This document shows, one piece after another, positions 1 through 7,860 of a stretch of 14,031 nucleotides of DNA. The first letter of the stretch is position 1; each line of letters starts with the position of its first letter. This stretch comes from Hondaea fermentalgiana (taxonomy: Eukaryota > Sar > Bigyra > Thraustochytrida > Thraustochytriidae): the NCBI GenBank assembly GCA_014084085.1, contig NPFB01000110.1:155348-169378 (forward strand), written 5' to 3'. The notes under the pieces are model-generated. The model did no database searches, had not been told where the DNA came from, and saw nothing but the letters and a program-made list of their open reading frames with translations. Made by a program: the position numbers and the translations under genes.

Positions 1-714
1 GCGGCGGGCACGCCCGCGCCCGCGCCCGCGACGCCCATCGCGGCCCGAGCTGCCGCCGCCGCTGCTGTTGCTGAGGTACGGGCCGCCGCCGCTCGCGCCG
101 CCCCGCCGCGCTCGCGCCGCCCGTGGCGCCACGCGCGGCACCGCGCTCGGGGCCGCTCCCCGCCCGCCGCGTCCTCGCGCCGCGCAGCCTCGCCGCGGCC
201 GCGCGCGATGATGGTTTGGTGGGCGCCGCGCGAGTCGAGATGAGATGATGATGAGATGCGATGATGAAGATGAAGATGATGATGATGTTGCTGATGATGA
301 GATGGGTTGAGACGACGATGAGACGAAGATGAGACGCCGCGCCAGGGCCGAGACCCGAAGCCTCCGCGCTGCGCGATGCCACGCTGCGCGACGTTTGCGC
401 CCGAGCAGAAGAGCGACCGGTCTCCGCGGCTGCGCGCGAGGCGCTGCAGAAGGCGCTCTGCACGCGCCGCGGCTTCGGGTCTGGGTCGGTTCAGGTGCAC
501 TCGGGCAGGCATCGAGTGAGCGAGTGAACGCAGCGCGTGCACGGAGCGCCCGGCAGGACCGCGCCCTCGAGCTCAGGGCCCGGCCGCCGCGGCAGCGCGG
601 GAGGCGCCGTCGCGGCGGCGGGCATGCAGGCCGTGCGGGCGCGGGTCGGCGGCGGGCCGGCAGCGGCAGGAGGAGAAGGAAGGAGGCAGCCCGCCTGGGT
701 TCGATAGCTTGCAT
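1..714 (-). other. Speculative partial reading frame running off the left edge
   Basis: On the minus strand a frame starting at an ATG (712-714) stays open for 238 codons to the window edge. Its predicted start is MQAIEPRRAASFLLLLPLPA, which resembles a signal or transit peptide with a hydrophobic core. An Arg/Pro/Ala-rich stretch follows, then a Ser-rich run made from the ATC/TCA repeat at about 235-335. The end near the window edge is Gly/Ser/Arg-rich, with RG repeats like an RGG box. Against it: the DNA is very GC-rich, so stops are rare by chance; the start context is weak (pyrimidine at -3); and no conserved domain is visible. It could instead be the leader or promoter of a gene lying to the left. 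I do not assign a function. Confidence 0.2.
235..335. repeat. Imperfect GAT/ATG trinucleotide repeat tract
   Basis: About 100 bases built almost wholly from GAT, GAG and GAA-type triplets (gatgatgatgag, gaagatgaagatgatgatg, and similar units). Nearly all purines plus T lie on the plus strand, so the minus strand is rich in TCA, ATC and CAT. It separates an extremely GC-rich block (1-230) from a moderately GC-rich one. In the open minus frame it reads as serine with some isoleucine and histidine; on the plus strand it is full of TGA stops in one frame. Confidence 0.8.
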
Positions 715-1800
715 ACACACGCGCGCACACCCGGACGCACGTTGTGCGTGACGGTCACTTGCAACTTGGGCGGTGGGAGAGAGGGAGGATGGGTCCGCTT
801 CGTGACCTCGATCTTGATCTTGGCCATGATCTTGAACTGCGCCTTGATCTTGTTTGACGCCAGTGGTGGTAGTGCGCGTGTTGCCAGGATGCGATGTCGA
901 GGTTGTTTTGCAAAGACGCGGAGTGGAATACAAAATGCGTGGAGTGCGGAGGGAGGAAAGGGAGGACGTTGCGGGGGGGGAGAGGCTTCCTTGGGACGAT
1001 TGCGTGAGAGCGAAGAGCGACCTTGCTTGGAGCACCCTCGATGTACAGAGAATAAGGAGAGAAGTAGAGAGACAATGAGCCGAGTTTCTATTAGAGCTCT
1101 CGAAGTTGTAGATCTTGGGCAAAAACCCTTCACTCATTAATTTTGAGGCTAAGCTCCGATCCATTTCTTGATTCATTCTACTCATTTGGAAAAGAACCTA
1201 ATCCCCCTTTTTTGATACTTATCTTCGCGCTAACATTCGCCTCGTGCGATGGCACCTGCGTTAGTCGCACGACGATACGATTAGGAATCGACTAATGTTG
1301 ATTCAAGAGACAACAAGGAAAGCTGACGGTGGAAAGGAGAAAAAAAGTAGGCGTCTACACCAATCAGAGGCTTCCCTAGACACGGCGGCGACATTCTCGT
1401 GACTCGGAGTCGCTTTTAGACGACGGTTCGCGTGAAGTAAAGAATCTTTCAAAACGCCTTTGCGAAATCCTTTTCATTTCTTTTATTTCGTTCGCATACT
1501 GCTTACTACGACGTGCGAAGGTCACGCGGGTTGGCCGTTTATTGCGCGGCGAGAGGCTAGCATACGCCTTGCCGCGCCTCCTCGCGTGGAGTTGAGTCGA
1601 ACACCGACCCGCCCGCCGCGCAGAACTTGCGTCGACGCTCGTCCTTGCTAGCATAACAGTCCTTGTAGATAGAGAAAGCAAGGAGAGTTCGAGCAGTCTG
1701 AATTGATCTCGTCAAACCCCGACGCACGCCGACGCGCGGCCAACGAGAAGCGAGCGAGTCCGCGACGCAAGCGGGCAGACATACATCTAAGCGTAGAGAC
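715..1800. promoter_or_regulatory. Non-coding stretch upstream of ATG6; no convincing gene
   Basis: Over a kilobase with no reading frame I can support. GC falls from left to right: 715-1140 is G-rich (including a run of eight or more G near 972), and 1141-1500 is the most AT-rich part of the window (for example aatcccccttttttgatact near 1200). 1500-1800 is again moderately GC-rich and presumably holds the ATG6 promoter and 5' leader. Four GATCTTG copies occur at 810-852. I found no TATA box I would defend, no tRNA and no transposon features. If the left-edge minus frame is real, this is a divergent promoter region; otherwise it is plain intergenic DNA. Confidence 0.45.
810..852. repeat. Four GATCTTG copies at 6-base multiples
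   Basis: GATCTTG occurs at 810, 816, 828 and 846. The spacings are 6, 12 and 18 bases, all multiples of six. On the minus strand this reads as repeated AAGATC, giving alternating Lys-Ile residues in one frame that also contains an ATG (825-827) in good context. No recognisable protein follows, so I record only the repeat. Confidence 0.6.
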
Positions 1801-3900
1801 ATGTCGTCCCAGAAGTCGTCAGCCGGCCTTGAGTCCAGGGCGCCTGGCGAAGCTTGTGCGGCGTCAGTCTTCGCGCGGTCAAAGAACCCTTCACAAAGCA
1901 ACACAACTCCGACTGCAACAGCAGTAGGCGGATCCGAACAGTCTCCTGAGCCGCCAGCACTGGCACTTCCAGACGTTTCTTGCGTCAAGTGTCGCAAAGT
2001 GTTGGCGAATCCACCACCCGTCAATGAACGACTCGAACGTGCCCACTGGCTCCAGGAGGAAGCGACGCGGCGACGACTCCGTATCGACGACTTTATTCTT
2101 CTCAATCGTGAAGCGTCGATCCCAGAAGATTATGGTGTCCACGACGCGTCGCAACCACCAATCGCTGCGAACGCGCAGCATGTATCGTCAGCAATATCAT
2201 CTTCGTCATCCACGACAGCAAAAGAGACATCTTCAAATACCACAAAATCGACAGCAGCAGCAGTGACGGGGAAATCGACATCAAGACCGCATGTAGCAGC
2301 AGCCGCCGCAGCAGCTGATGCAACCGCAGCAAGGGCGGCAGCCGGGTCGACCGCGACGACATCATCAGCAACAGGAAAATCATCGAGTTCATCTTCTTCG
2401 TCTCCGTCTTCGTCGTCGTCGTCGTCGTCTTCTTCTCCATCATCTTTGTTGCCGCGAAAAACACCGGCTACGTCAACGACAACGGCAACTTCTTCATCCT
2501 CTTCGTCTCGGCGTGAGCACAAAGAAGACCTCGACTACTTTGCCGCAGCATGCAAACGCGAACTGTATGCAATAGCCCTTGGCTCTGGAGATGCTGAAAG
2601 CGCGTACAATCAAGTCGACAGCGTTCTCGTGCGCCCGCGTGTTGCTCCATTCGAAGAGCTGAACCGCTTGGCTCGCCAGGATAGCAGAGGGGCGGTGGGA
2701 TCCATTCCGGAAGACTCGTTGTTGTGTGCCGATTGCTTCGACTTTTGTCAAAGCGTTCTCACCCGTGAAGCGCTCGAATCCGCAGAAGCATTGCTAAAAA
2801 TCCGATCCTTCGATCGGGAGCGTGCGTACGCCCAGGCGCAGGATACGAGTCCCACCCCACGTGATGAACAAAGTTTCGAGGACGAAGTAGCGAGTCTTTT
2901 GCGCGAGCAAAACAAGCTCATGAGCGAAATCAGCGAGATTGAGAGCGCACGCGCCGGAGTCCGCATGGAACAGACCAAACTTGACAAAGCAGATGCGCTA
3001 CTCACAGAGCAGGAACACAAATTTTGGGCAGAGTTCGGCTCCCTAAAAGAACTTCTCCAAGTCGTGGGCGAAAAGACCGATTCACTCACGGGCCGTATTT
3101 CCCGCACAATGGGCGTCCTGTCCCGACTCACCCCCATCCATCCCTTTAATGATGCTTTTTTCGTTTGGCGAGATGGCCATTACGGCATCATCGATGGTTT
3201 TCGTCTTGGGCATCTGGTTGGAACTGCTGCGCAGCAAGCAGCGGCCTCGCCTAAAATTCACCCATCGGCAACCAACAGACCTCCACCTGATTGGGAGGAG
3301 ATCAACACTGCATGGGGACTGAGCGCCATGCTTCTCTCCGCGGTTGCACAGACCCGCAAAAAGGAATTCAAAGGGTTCAAGATTGAGCCCATGGGTTCGC
3401 GGACGACGATTGTCAGTCTGAAATCTTCGCCATCAGCTCTGAACTTTCTCTCGGCTGGAAAGACCTCGTACCCGCTTTATTTGGACGTTAACAAGTCTGC
3501 CTCGATGCTCGACAGGCTCAAGGTCGTTGGCGGCGGCACGGCTGTGGATAGTTTTAACTATGCCATGCGCGCCTTTCTCATTTGCCTCAAACAGCTTTGC
3601 GATGAAGCCATGCTCACCAAAGTGGGCGTTGAGCTTGATCTCGCCACAAAAATGTTTGACATCATGGTCCCTGATGAGTCTACACGGCAGCGTGGCATCC
3701 TTCCCAATTCCTGTCTCATCAATGGCATCCCCGTTGACATGACGCATGCACCGTTTTACAGTCCTGGCACAACTGCTCCTCAGATCGATGTACAGTATTC
3801 CTTAAGCTGGACCAAGGCCATGCGCCGCGTCGTGACAAATCTGAAGTGGCTGCTTGTGTGGTGTATTTATGAAAAGGGATGTACAACATTCCGGGGGTAA
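1801..3900 (+). CDS. ATG6: Beclin 1 / ATG6 (Vps30) autophagy protein
   Basis: Single-exon, 699 residues. ATG6/Beclin is the scaffold subunit of the class III PI3-kinase (VPS34) complexes that make PI3P for autophagosome formation and endosomal sorting. The family match rests on the C-terminal BARA domain (about 445-690): HPFNDAFFVWRDGHYGIIDG followed by FRLG, then WEEINTAWG, FNYAMRAFLICLKQ, and a closing WTKAMRRVVTNLKWLLVW, all in Beclin order. Ahead of it lies a coiled coil (about 355-435). Two CxxC pairs, C61/C64 and C309/C312, match the zinc-binding CxxC pairs of ATG6, but a Ser/Ala/Thr-rich insert (about 128-240) lies between them. The usual length is 450-550, so the excess is mostly this insert. 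The start ATG has G at -3. The Phe-Phe-Trp aromatic finger is not recognisable at 566-583. It converges with the HECT gene downstream. Confidence 0.95.
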   Translation: MSSQKSSAGLESRAPGEACAASVFARSKNPSQSNTTPTATAVGGSEQSPEPPALALPDVSCVKCRKVLANPPPVNERLERAHWLQEEATRRRLRIDDFILLNREASIPEDYGVHDASQPPIAANAQHVSSAISSSSSTTAKETSSNTTKSTAAAVTGKSTSRPHVAAAAAAADATAARAAAGSTATTSSATGKSSSSSSSSPSSSSSSSSSSPSSLLPRKTPATSTTTATSSSSSSRREHKEDLDYFAAACKRELYAIALGSGDAESAYNQVDSVLVRPRVAPFEELNRLARQDSRGAVGSIPEDSLLCADCFDFCQSVLTREALESAEALLKIRSFDRERAYAQAQDTSPTPRDEQSFEDEVASLLREQNKLMSEISEIESARAGVRMEQTKLDKADALLTEQEHKFWAEFGSLKELLQVVGEKTDSLTGRISRTMGVLSRLTPIHPFNDAFFVWRDGHYGIIDGFRLGHLVGTAAQQAAASPKIHPSATNRPPPDWEEINTAWGLSAMLLSAVAQTRKKEFKGFKIEPMGSRTTIVSLKSSPSALNFLSAGKTSYPLYLDVNKSASMLDRLKVVGGGTAVDSFNYAMRAFLICLKQLCDEAMLTKVGVELDLATKMFDIMVPDESTRQRGILPNSCLINGIPVDMTHAPFYSPGTTAPQIDVQYSLSWTKAMRRVVTNLKWLLVWCIYEKGCTTFRG
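2182..2520 (+). repeat. Ser/Ala-rich low-complexity insert within ATG6
   Basis: Codons 128-240 of ATG6 are runs of serine, alanine and threonine. The densest part, about 2377-2450, is a TCN run (tcttcgtctccgtcttcgtc and similar) encoding over 20 serines broken by prolines. Mixed TCG, TCA and TCT codons suggest an old repeat rather than recent slippage. It is predicted to be disordered and separates the two CxxC motifs. Confidence 0.85.
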
Positions 3901-4079
3901 CGTGTCTTCCCGGGGTTTCCTTGGCCGATGTTTCTCCCTCGCATACCATTGCACAAAGTCACGCTGGAGAATTGGGGCCATTGTCAGGTGTCGTTCCTTT
4001 TATTTTTCCTTTTTCTTCTTTTTTAGAAGACGGACGTTAAAGGACAATGTTAATTTGTTCCTTTTCTTTTCTATCAGAA
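3901..4079. other. Convergent 3' spacer between ATG6 and the HECT gene
   Basis: 179 bases between two stop codons on opposite strands; both 3' UTRs must lie here or overlap. A T-rich, pyrimidine-rich tract at about 3995-4024 (tttatttttcctttttcttc and on) is the main feature and could serve 3' end formation. I see no AATAAA hexamer. Confidence 0.6.
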
Positions 4080-7000
4080 TCAAGTGAGGCCAAAACCACC
4101 CTGCGCCGCATGCTCGAGTGCAAGCTCAAATTTCTCTTCGAGCTGAGCCAGCCCACCTTCATAATCTGGAATCACGAGCTGCTGGAAACACGTGTGCGAA
4201 GTGGGAAGCGCTTCTGACGGTTCTTGCGACTTCACAATCTGCAACGACAACGGCTCCAGAGGCATTTTACTCGAACCTGTCGCAAAGGCAAGCAAAGCGG
4301 CTTGTCGGGATGGGCTAGCCTTTTCGAAAAAGGACCAAAAGTATTGCACCGTCTTGGAACGCGCGCTATATCCATTTGCGTACCGTGCAGCGGCGCGCAA
4401 GTCTGCTACGGGAATATCATCCGAACCATTGACCAAGAGTTCGAGATCTTCGACCCTGAGATCTTCGAGCTCTGCGGGAGGCAGGAGTTCGTGAAAGCCC
4501 GCGCAAAGACGATCAAGTGGAGCTTTCACAGACGTGGTCAGCCGCCACGCAACGACTCTATCCACGTACTCCCTTTTATTGTCCTCGGTGACGTCAACAT
4601 GTTCGCCGCCGGGGATCAAATCATGCTCAATTCCATCATCGTCCCGCAGAGACATGGTCTCAAAGATCATGTCGGTGATGTCATGGTGCAGCATCCACTC
4701 CAAGCTTTGATGAAAGACAGGGTCGACCTGTCGCAGGTCTTCCATATCCGGCTCACGCCCTAGCAAGTGCTTGTAAATATATGTGCAGAATGGCGCATTG
4801 ACGACCCGCTTATCGTAGACGGCCTTGGCCATGATACGCCCCAGCATAAAAAGCTGATCCTCATGCCATCGCACGTTTTCAGTTGGCCCTCGAGGCACAC
4901 GATCGAGAGCGTACCTCTTGCTTGCCTCCCTACATTGCATCAAGCCAGCGCTCGGGGCAAAAAGAGCCCGCGTGAGCAACTGGTACCACTCCGTAGTGAT
5001 ACCTCCGGAATCAATGCCGTCCTCGCCGTCGAAATGGACATTAAATCTTGCGTTCAGTTGCTCTCTTTTCAGCAAACCTACTTCCCGGTACGAATCTTTG
5101 ACAAGGTTCTTACGGTCAAGATAGATTTTGTGCGTCGCAACGTTCTGTGCTGGCGGAAGCCGTTCGTACAGTCTGTGCAAGAGCCGAAAGCGTATTTTAC
5201 GAAATCGCAAATCTGGATCGTCTGCATCAGCCCCTGCCGGGTGTTCCCACTGGATTGCTCTCGTTTCAGTTTCGTGAAAGTAAATGTACTCCGAGACCGG
5301 GTCCCACAATTCCACCCAGCCCGGTGGTAAGGTCAACCGCTCTGCGGCTGCACGTGCCGTGCTCACACACGTGCGCGCAGATGGCGGACTCGCGCCATAT
5401 GTTGTGCGCCGTGCCGTCATTGTCACGTAGAATTCATATTTTGTCGTTGGCTCCAAGCCTTTGAGACGGACATGTCGCTGAGGTCCACGATACATTTCCT
5501 TAAACGGGTGAATTATGTCTGGCGAAATGATCCTCCCCATGAGCGAAAAGTACGACACGGGCAAGTCTTCTGAAAAGGGACGAGTCACGCGCTCTTCATG
5601 CGACAGACTCGATCTCCAATGGCCTGGATCAATCTCCACCCATCCAGCTTTTCGTAAATCATCCGTTTCAGCCGCAGCATCCTCCCGCAGGCGCCCGAGT
5701 CCAGATTTCCAAAGATATGGATCTTTGCGCTTGCTTGTCAATCGCTTGACCTCCTTTGGCGAAGCAAGCAGAGCACGAACATCAACACCAAACCAGTCCG
5801 TCGCATCTCTACATGGGTACATGAGCGCGTATGTTAAAGTATCGTGCCCAGACCCATAGGTGCTTGATGAGGCGAGCCGCAAGCTGAGTTCACGGGCTTG
5901 AACAGAGCCATGGTAAGGCAAAATCTCTGGCGCCGGCGGGGCGTCCGGAATCGGATCGAGCGTGCGAGCAGCTGTCGCAGGGCTGCAAACGTCGTTCTCA
6001 TAGTACTCACCATGAAACCATGATCCCGTGTCCGCTTCAAGACGCAGAAATACAGGCCAAGAGGAGGGTAGCAAGCCCTGCTCAATACCCAATGCGAGCA
6101 AGTTTGATCCACGACTTGAGAGGATGGGGAGCAGTACTTTATGAGCACGCTCCAGTTCGGCCTCTTTCGAGTCGTTCGGGTCGCGGACGTACTCCACGTC
6201 CTTCTCGTCATGAATGTCTTTCGCCGCCGAAAGTTGTGGAAGTTGCCCAATCGTGAGCGTCTCGGCAAGTCCTTCATAGACAAGAACCCAGTTCACCTCC
6301 TCCGAAGTCTCGGCAAGAATGTCCTCATCGTCGGATTCATTCAGTGCTCGTAGTGTCTCGTCACAATAGTCTGCAAGGCCTTCATCGCCTCTACAGTGTT
6401 TACTTGCTGCGAGCGCGGCATACAGCCTGTAGCGCGCCACCTTGCCGTAGCTCGGTGCATAAGGACGGCTCCAGCCAACTTGCAGAGAATGCGCAGAGGC
6501 GCGTACCAAGCGAGGCGTCAGCTCATCACAGACGTGAGGAAGCGTCTGAATTGGCTCCGAATCAGGACTCCACTGGCCCCAGCCCAAGTGACCGATCTTT
6601 GTCCGTACCCGGAAAATAAGCGGGGCACATGCGCCGCCGAGCCCATGAATGCGTACCTCTCCCCTTAAGTCAATCTGACGCACTGCAGCACTTGGCATCG
6701 TTGAAAATTGCCCATCACAGATCACCTCAACACGCGCTCCACCAGCGATCGCGGCAAGGCCATGAGGGCTGCTGCGTGCGTCACTGCTATCGGTAGAATG
6801 CCGCGATGCTGCAGGTTCGAGTTCGCCTGCGCCCCCGCCTGCGCCGTCTGCAGTGGTTGAACTTTCTTCAGGGTTCAGAGCGTACACCTCGAGATATTCG
6901 CCGCTTCCGAGACCCACTTGGCGCCATTGCACTTCAAAGTGCGTGACGCGCTTGGCTTCGGGCCAGCTTGCAACGTCCCAGCGCACCACCACCATGTTGG

Positions 7001-7610
7001 TGGTTGCGTGGCGCAAGCAAGGCTGCGAAGTGACGACCTGCTCAGAGAGTCCGCAAGGTTCTACAATGCGCTCTCGGACCTCAAAAACACGCCGCTTCAG
7101 TGCCCCGCTCGTGCCGAATGGAATTTCCAAAAAGTGGCACCGACGCTGAGGATGGCACTTTGAGCCGTCGGCAAATCGTGGGATGGGCTTTCCATTGCAC
7201 ATTTCATCGTCTTCGCCGTCAAGACTACTCTGTTTGGCGCTCAGTGCTTCGGTAGTAGGACCATCTTCATCTTCTAAAGACGAAAGGCTCTGCAGATCGT
7301 CAGATGTTTCCTCTGATAATTGTTGCTCCCTATCGGAAGTTTGCACGTTCGCTGATCTTCTGATCGCGAATTCGCCCTGGTCATTTTTCTTCTCCTCTGC
7401 CTTCTCCATCTCCCTTGATGTCTCCTGGATGGTCACACCCTGCCTGTGGCTCCTTTCGCTGCTGTTTTCGCTAATTTGTGGCTTCATCTCCCCCGACAAG
7501 GTAGGGGCAGGCTGTTGCCCATTGCTAGATTCCGCGGCCTTTGCCAAGGCCTTGTCTAGTTCGTACTTGCGGCGCCGCGAGTGCACGGCCGACGAGACTG
7601 CGCCGCCCAT
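4080..7610 (-). CDS. HECT-type E3 ubiquitin ligase with FN3-like and WW domains
   Basis: 1176 residues from the first in-frame ATG (7608-7610). The HECT domain (about 804-1176) accepts ubiquitin from an E2 as a thioester and passes it to substrate. The active site is clear: LPTSHTCFQQLVIPDYEGG, with catalytic Cys at residue 1141 (codon 4188-4190), and the end GGFGLT is NEDD4-like. One WW domain (about 761-792, LPPGW...QWEHP) should bind proline-rich peptides. Residues about 180-750 look like two or three divergent fibronectin III modules (for example VVVRWDVASW, LQVGWSRPYAPSYGKVARYR, LKGLEPTTKYEFYVT). The N-terminus MGGAVSSAVHSRRRKYELD fits an N-myristoylation signal with a downstream basic cluster, suggesting membrane attachment; Kozak context is strong (gccATGG). 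The acidic/Ser-rich region (about 75-140) is probably disordered. HECT and WW calls are sure, FN3 likely, myristoylation predicted. Confidence 0.93.
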   Translation of the reverse strand: MGGAVSSAVHSRRRKYELDKALAKAAESSNGQQPAPTLSGEMKPQISENSSERSHRQGVTIQETSREMEKAEEKKNDQGEFAIRRSANVQTSDREQQLSEETSDDLQSLSSLEDEDGPTTEALSAKQSSLDGEDDEMCNGKPIPRFADGSKCHPQRRCHFLEIPFGTSGALKRRVFEVRERIVEPCGLSEQVVTSQPCLRHATTNMVVVRWDVASWPEAKRVTHFEVQWRQVGLGSGEYLEVYALNPEESSTTADGAGGGAGELEPAASRHSTDSSDARSSPHGLAAIAGGARVEVICDGQFSTMPSAAVRQIDLRGEVRIHGLGGACAPLIFRVRTKIGHLGWGQWSPDSEPIQTLPHVCDELTPRLVRASAHSLQVGWSRPYAPSYGKVARYRLYAALAASKHCRGDEGLADYCDETLRALNESDDEDILAETSEEVNWVLVYEGLAETLTIGQLPQLSAAKDIHDEKDVEYVRDPNDSKEAELERAHKVLLPILSSRGSNLLALGIEQGLLPSSWPVFLRLEADTGSWFHGEYYENDVCSPATAARTLDPIPDAPPAPEILPYHGSVQARELSLRLASSSTYGSGHDTLTYALMYPCRDATDWFGVDVRALLASPKEVKRLTSKRKDPYLWKSGLGRLREDAAAETDDLRKAGWVEIDPGHWRSSLSHEERVTRPFSEDLPVSYFSLMGRIISPDIIHPFKEMYRGPQRHVRLKGLEPTTKYEFYVTMTARRTTYGASPPSARTCVSTARAAAERLTLPPGWVELWDPVSEYIYFHETETRAIQWEHPAGADADDPDLRFRKIRFRLLHRLYERLPPAQNVATHKIYLDRKNLVKDSYREVGLLKREQLNARFNVHFDGEDGIDSGGITTEWYQLLTRALFAPSAGLMQCREASKRYALDRVPRGPTENVRWHEDQLFMLGRIMAKAVYDKRVVNAPFCTYIYKHLLGREPDMEDLRQVDPVFHQSLEWMLHHDITDMIFETMSLRDDDGIEHDLIPGGEHVDVTEDNKREYVDRVVAWRLTTSVKAPLDRLCAGFHELLPPAELEDLRVEDLELLVNGSDDIPVADLRAAARYANGYSARSKTVQYFWSFFEKASPSRQAALLAFATGSSKMPLEPLSLQIVKSQEPSEALPTSHTCFQQLVIPDYEGGLAQLEEKFELALEHAAQGGFGLT

Positions 7611-7860
7611 GGCGCGCCGCGCCGTGCCGTGCCGCACCGCACCGCACCACACCGCCTTGCGGTCTTGCTCGCGCGTGTGGCCGTCGTCGTTGCCACTCTT
7701 GGTGCGCGGGCGGTCGGTCGGTCAAGAAAGAGAGAGATAAGTTCGCGCCTTATGTTCGCACGTTCGCAGCAAAACGGTGTGTACCTCGCTTCTTGGTACA
7801 TTTTATGTATAGTATAGTAAATGCTTTTCATCCTACTACATTTTTTCCCGTCCAAATAAG
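7611..7860 (-). promoter_or_regulatory. Promoter/leader of the HECT gene and 3' end of the upstream gene
   Basis: 250 bases between the coiled-coil gene stop and the HECT start, both on the minus strand. Next to the HECT ATG are seven near-perfect pentamers (7621-7655, GCCGT/ACCGC type). Read on the minus strand, a CT-rich run (about 7727-7740) follows an AT-rich block (about 7795-7860, with atagtatagtaaatgctttt), which probably contains the 3' UTR of the upstream gene. No TATA element or poly(A) hexamer is certain. Confidence 0.4.

Noticed and set aside
329..751. Plus-strand frame of 140 codons, Arg/Ala-rich
   Set aside because: Composition is what any frame of GC-rich DNA gives; no domain, no sensible hydrophobic core, and it begins inside the GAT repeat tract.
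573..1133. Minus-strand frame of 186 codons containing MAKIKIEVTK
   Set aside because: The Lys-Ile stretch comes from the AAGATC repeat, and the rest is low-complexity Pro/Ser/Arg with no family resemblance. A spliced gene here cannot be excluded but has no support.
709..1140. Plus-strand frame with a short hydrophobic segment (SILILAMILNCALILF)
   Set aside because: The apparent membrane helix is the reverse reading of the GATCTTG repeat; flanking sequence looks random.
7611..7652. Extending the HECT protein 14 residues upstream of its ATG
   Set aside because: The extension contains no ATG, is encoded by the pentamer repeat, and would mask a strong Kozak start and myristoylation signal.
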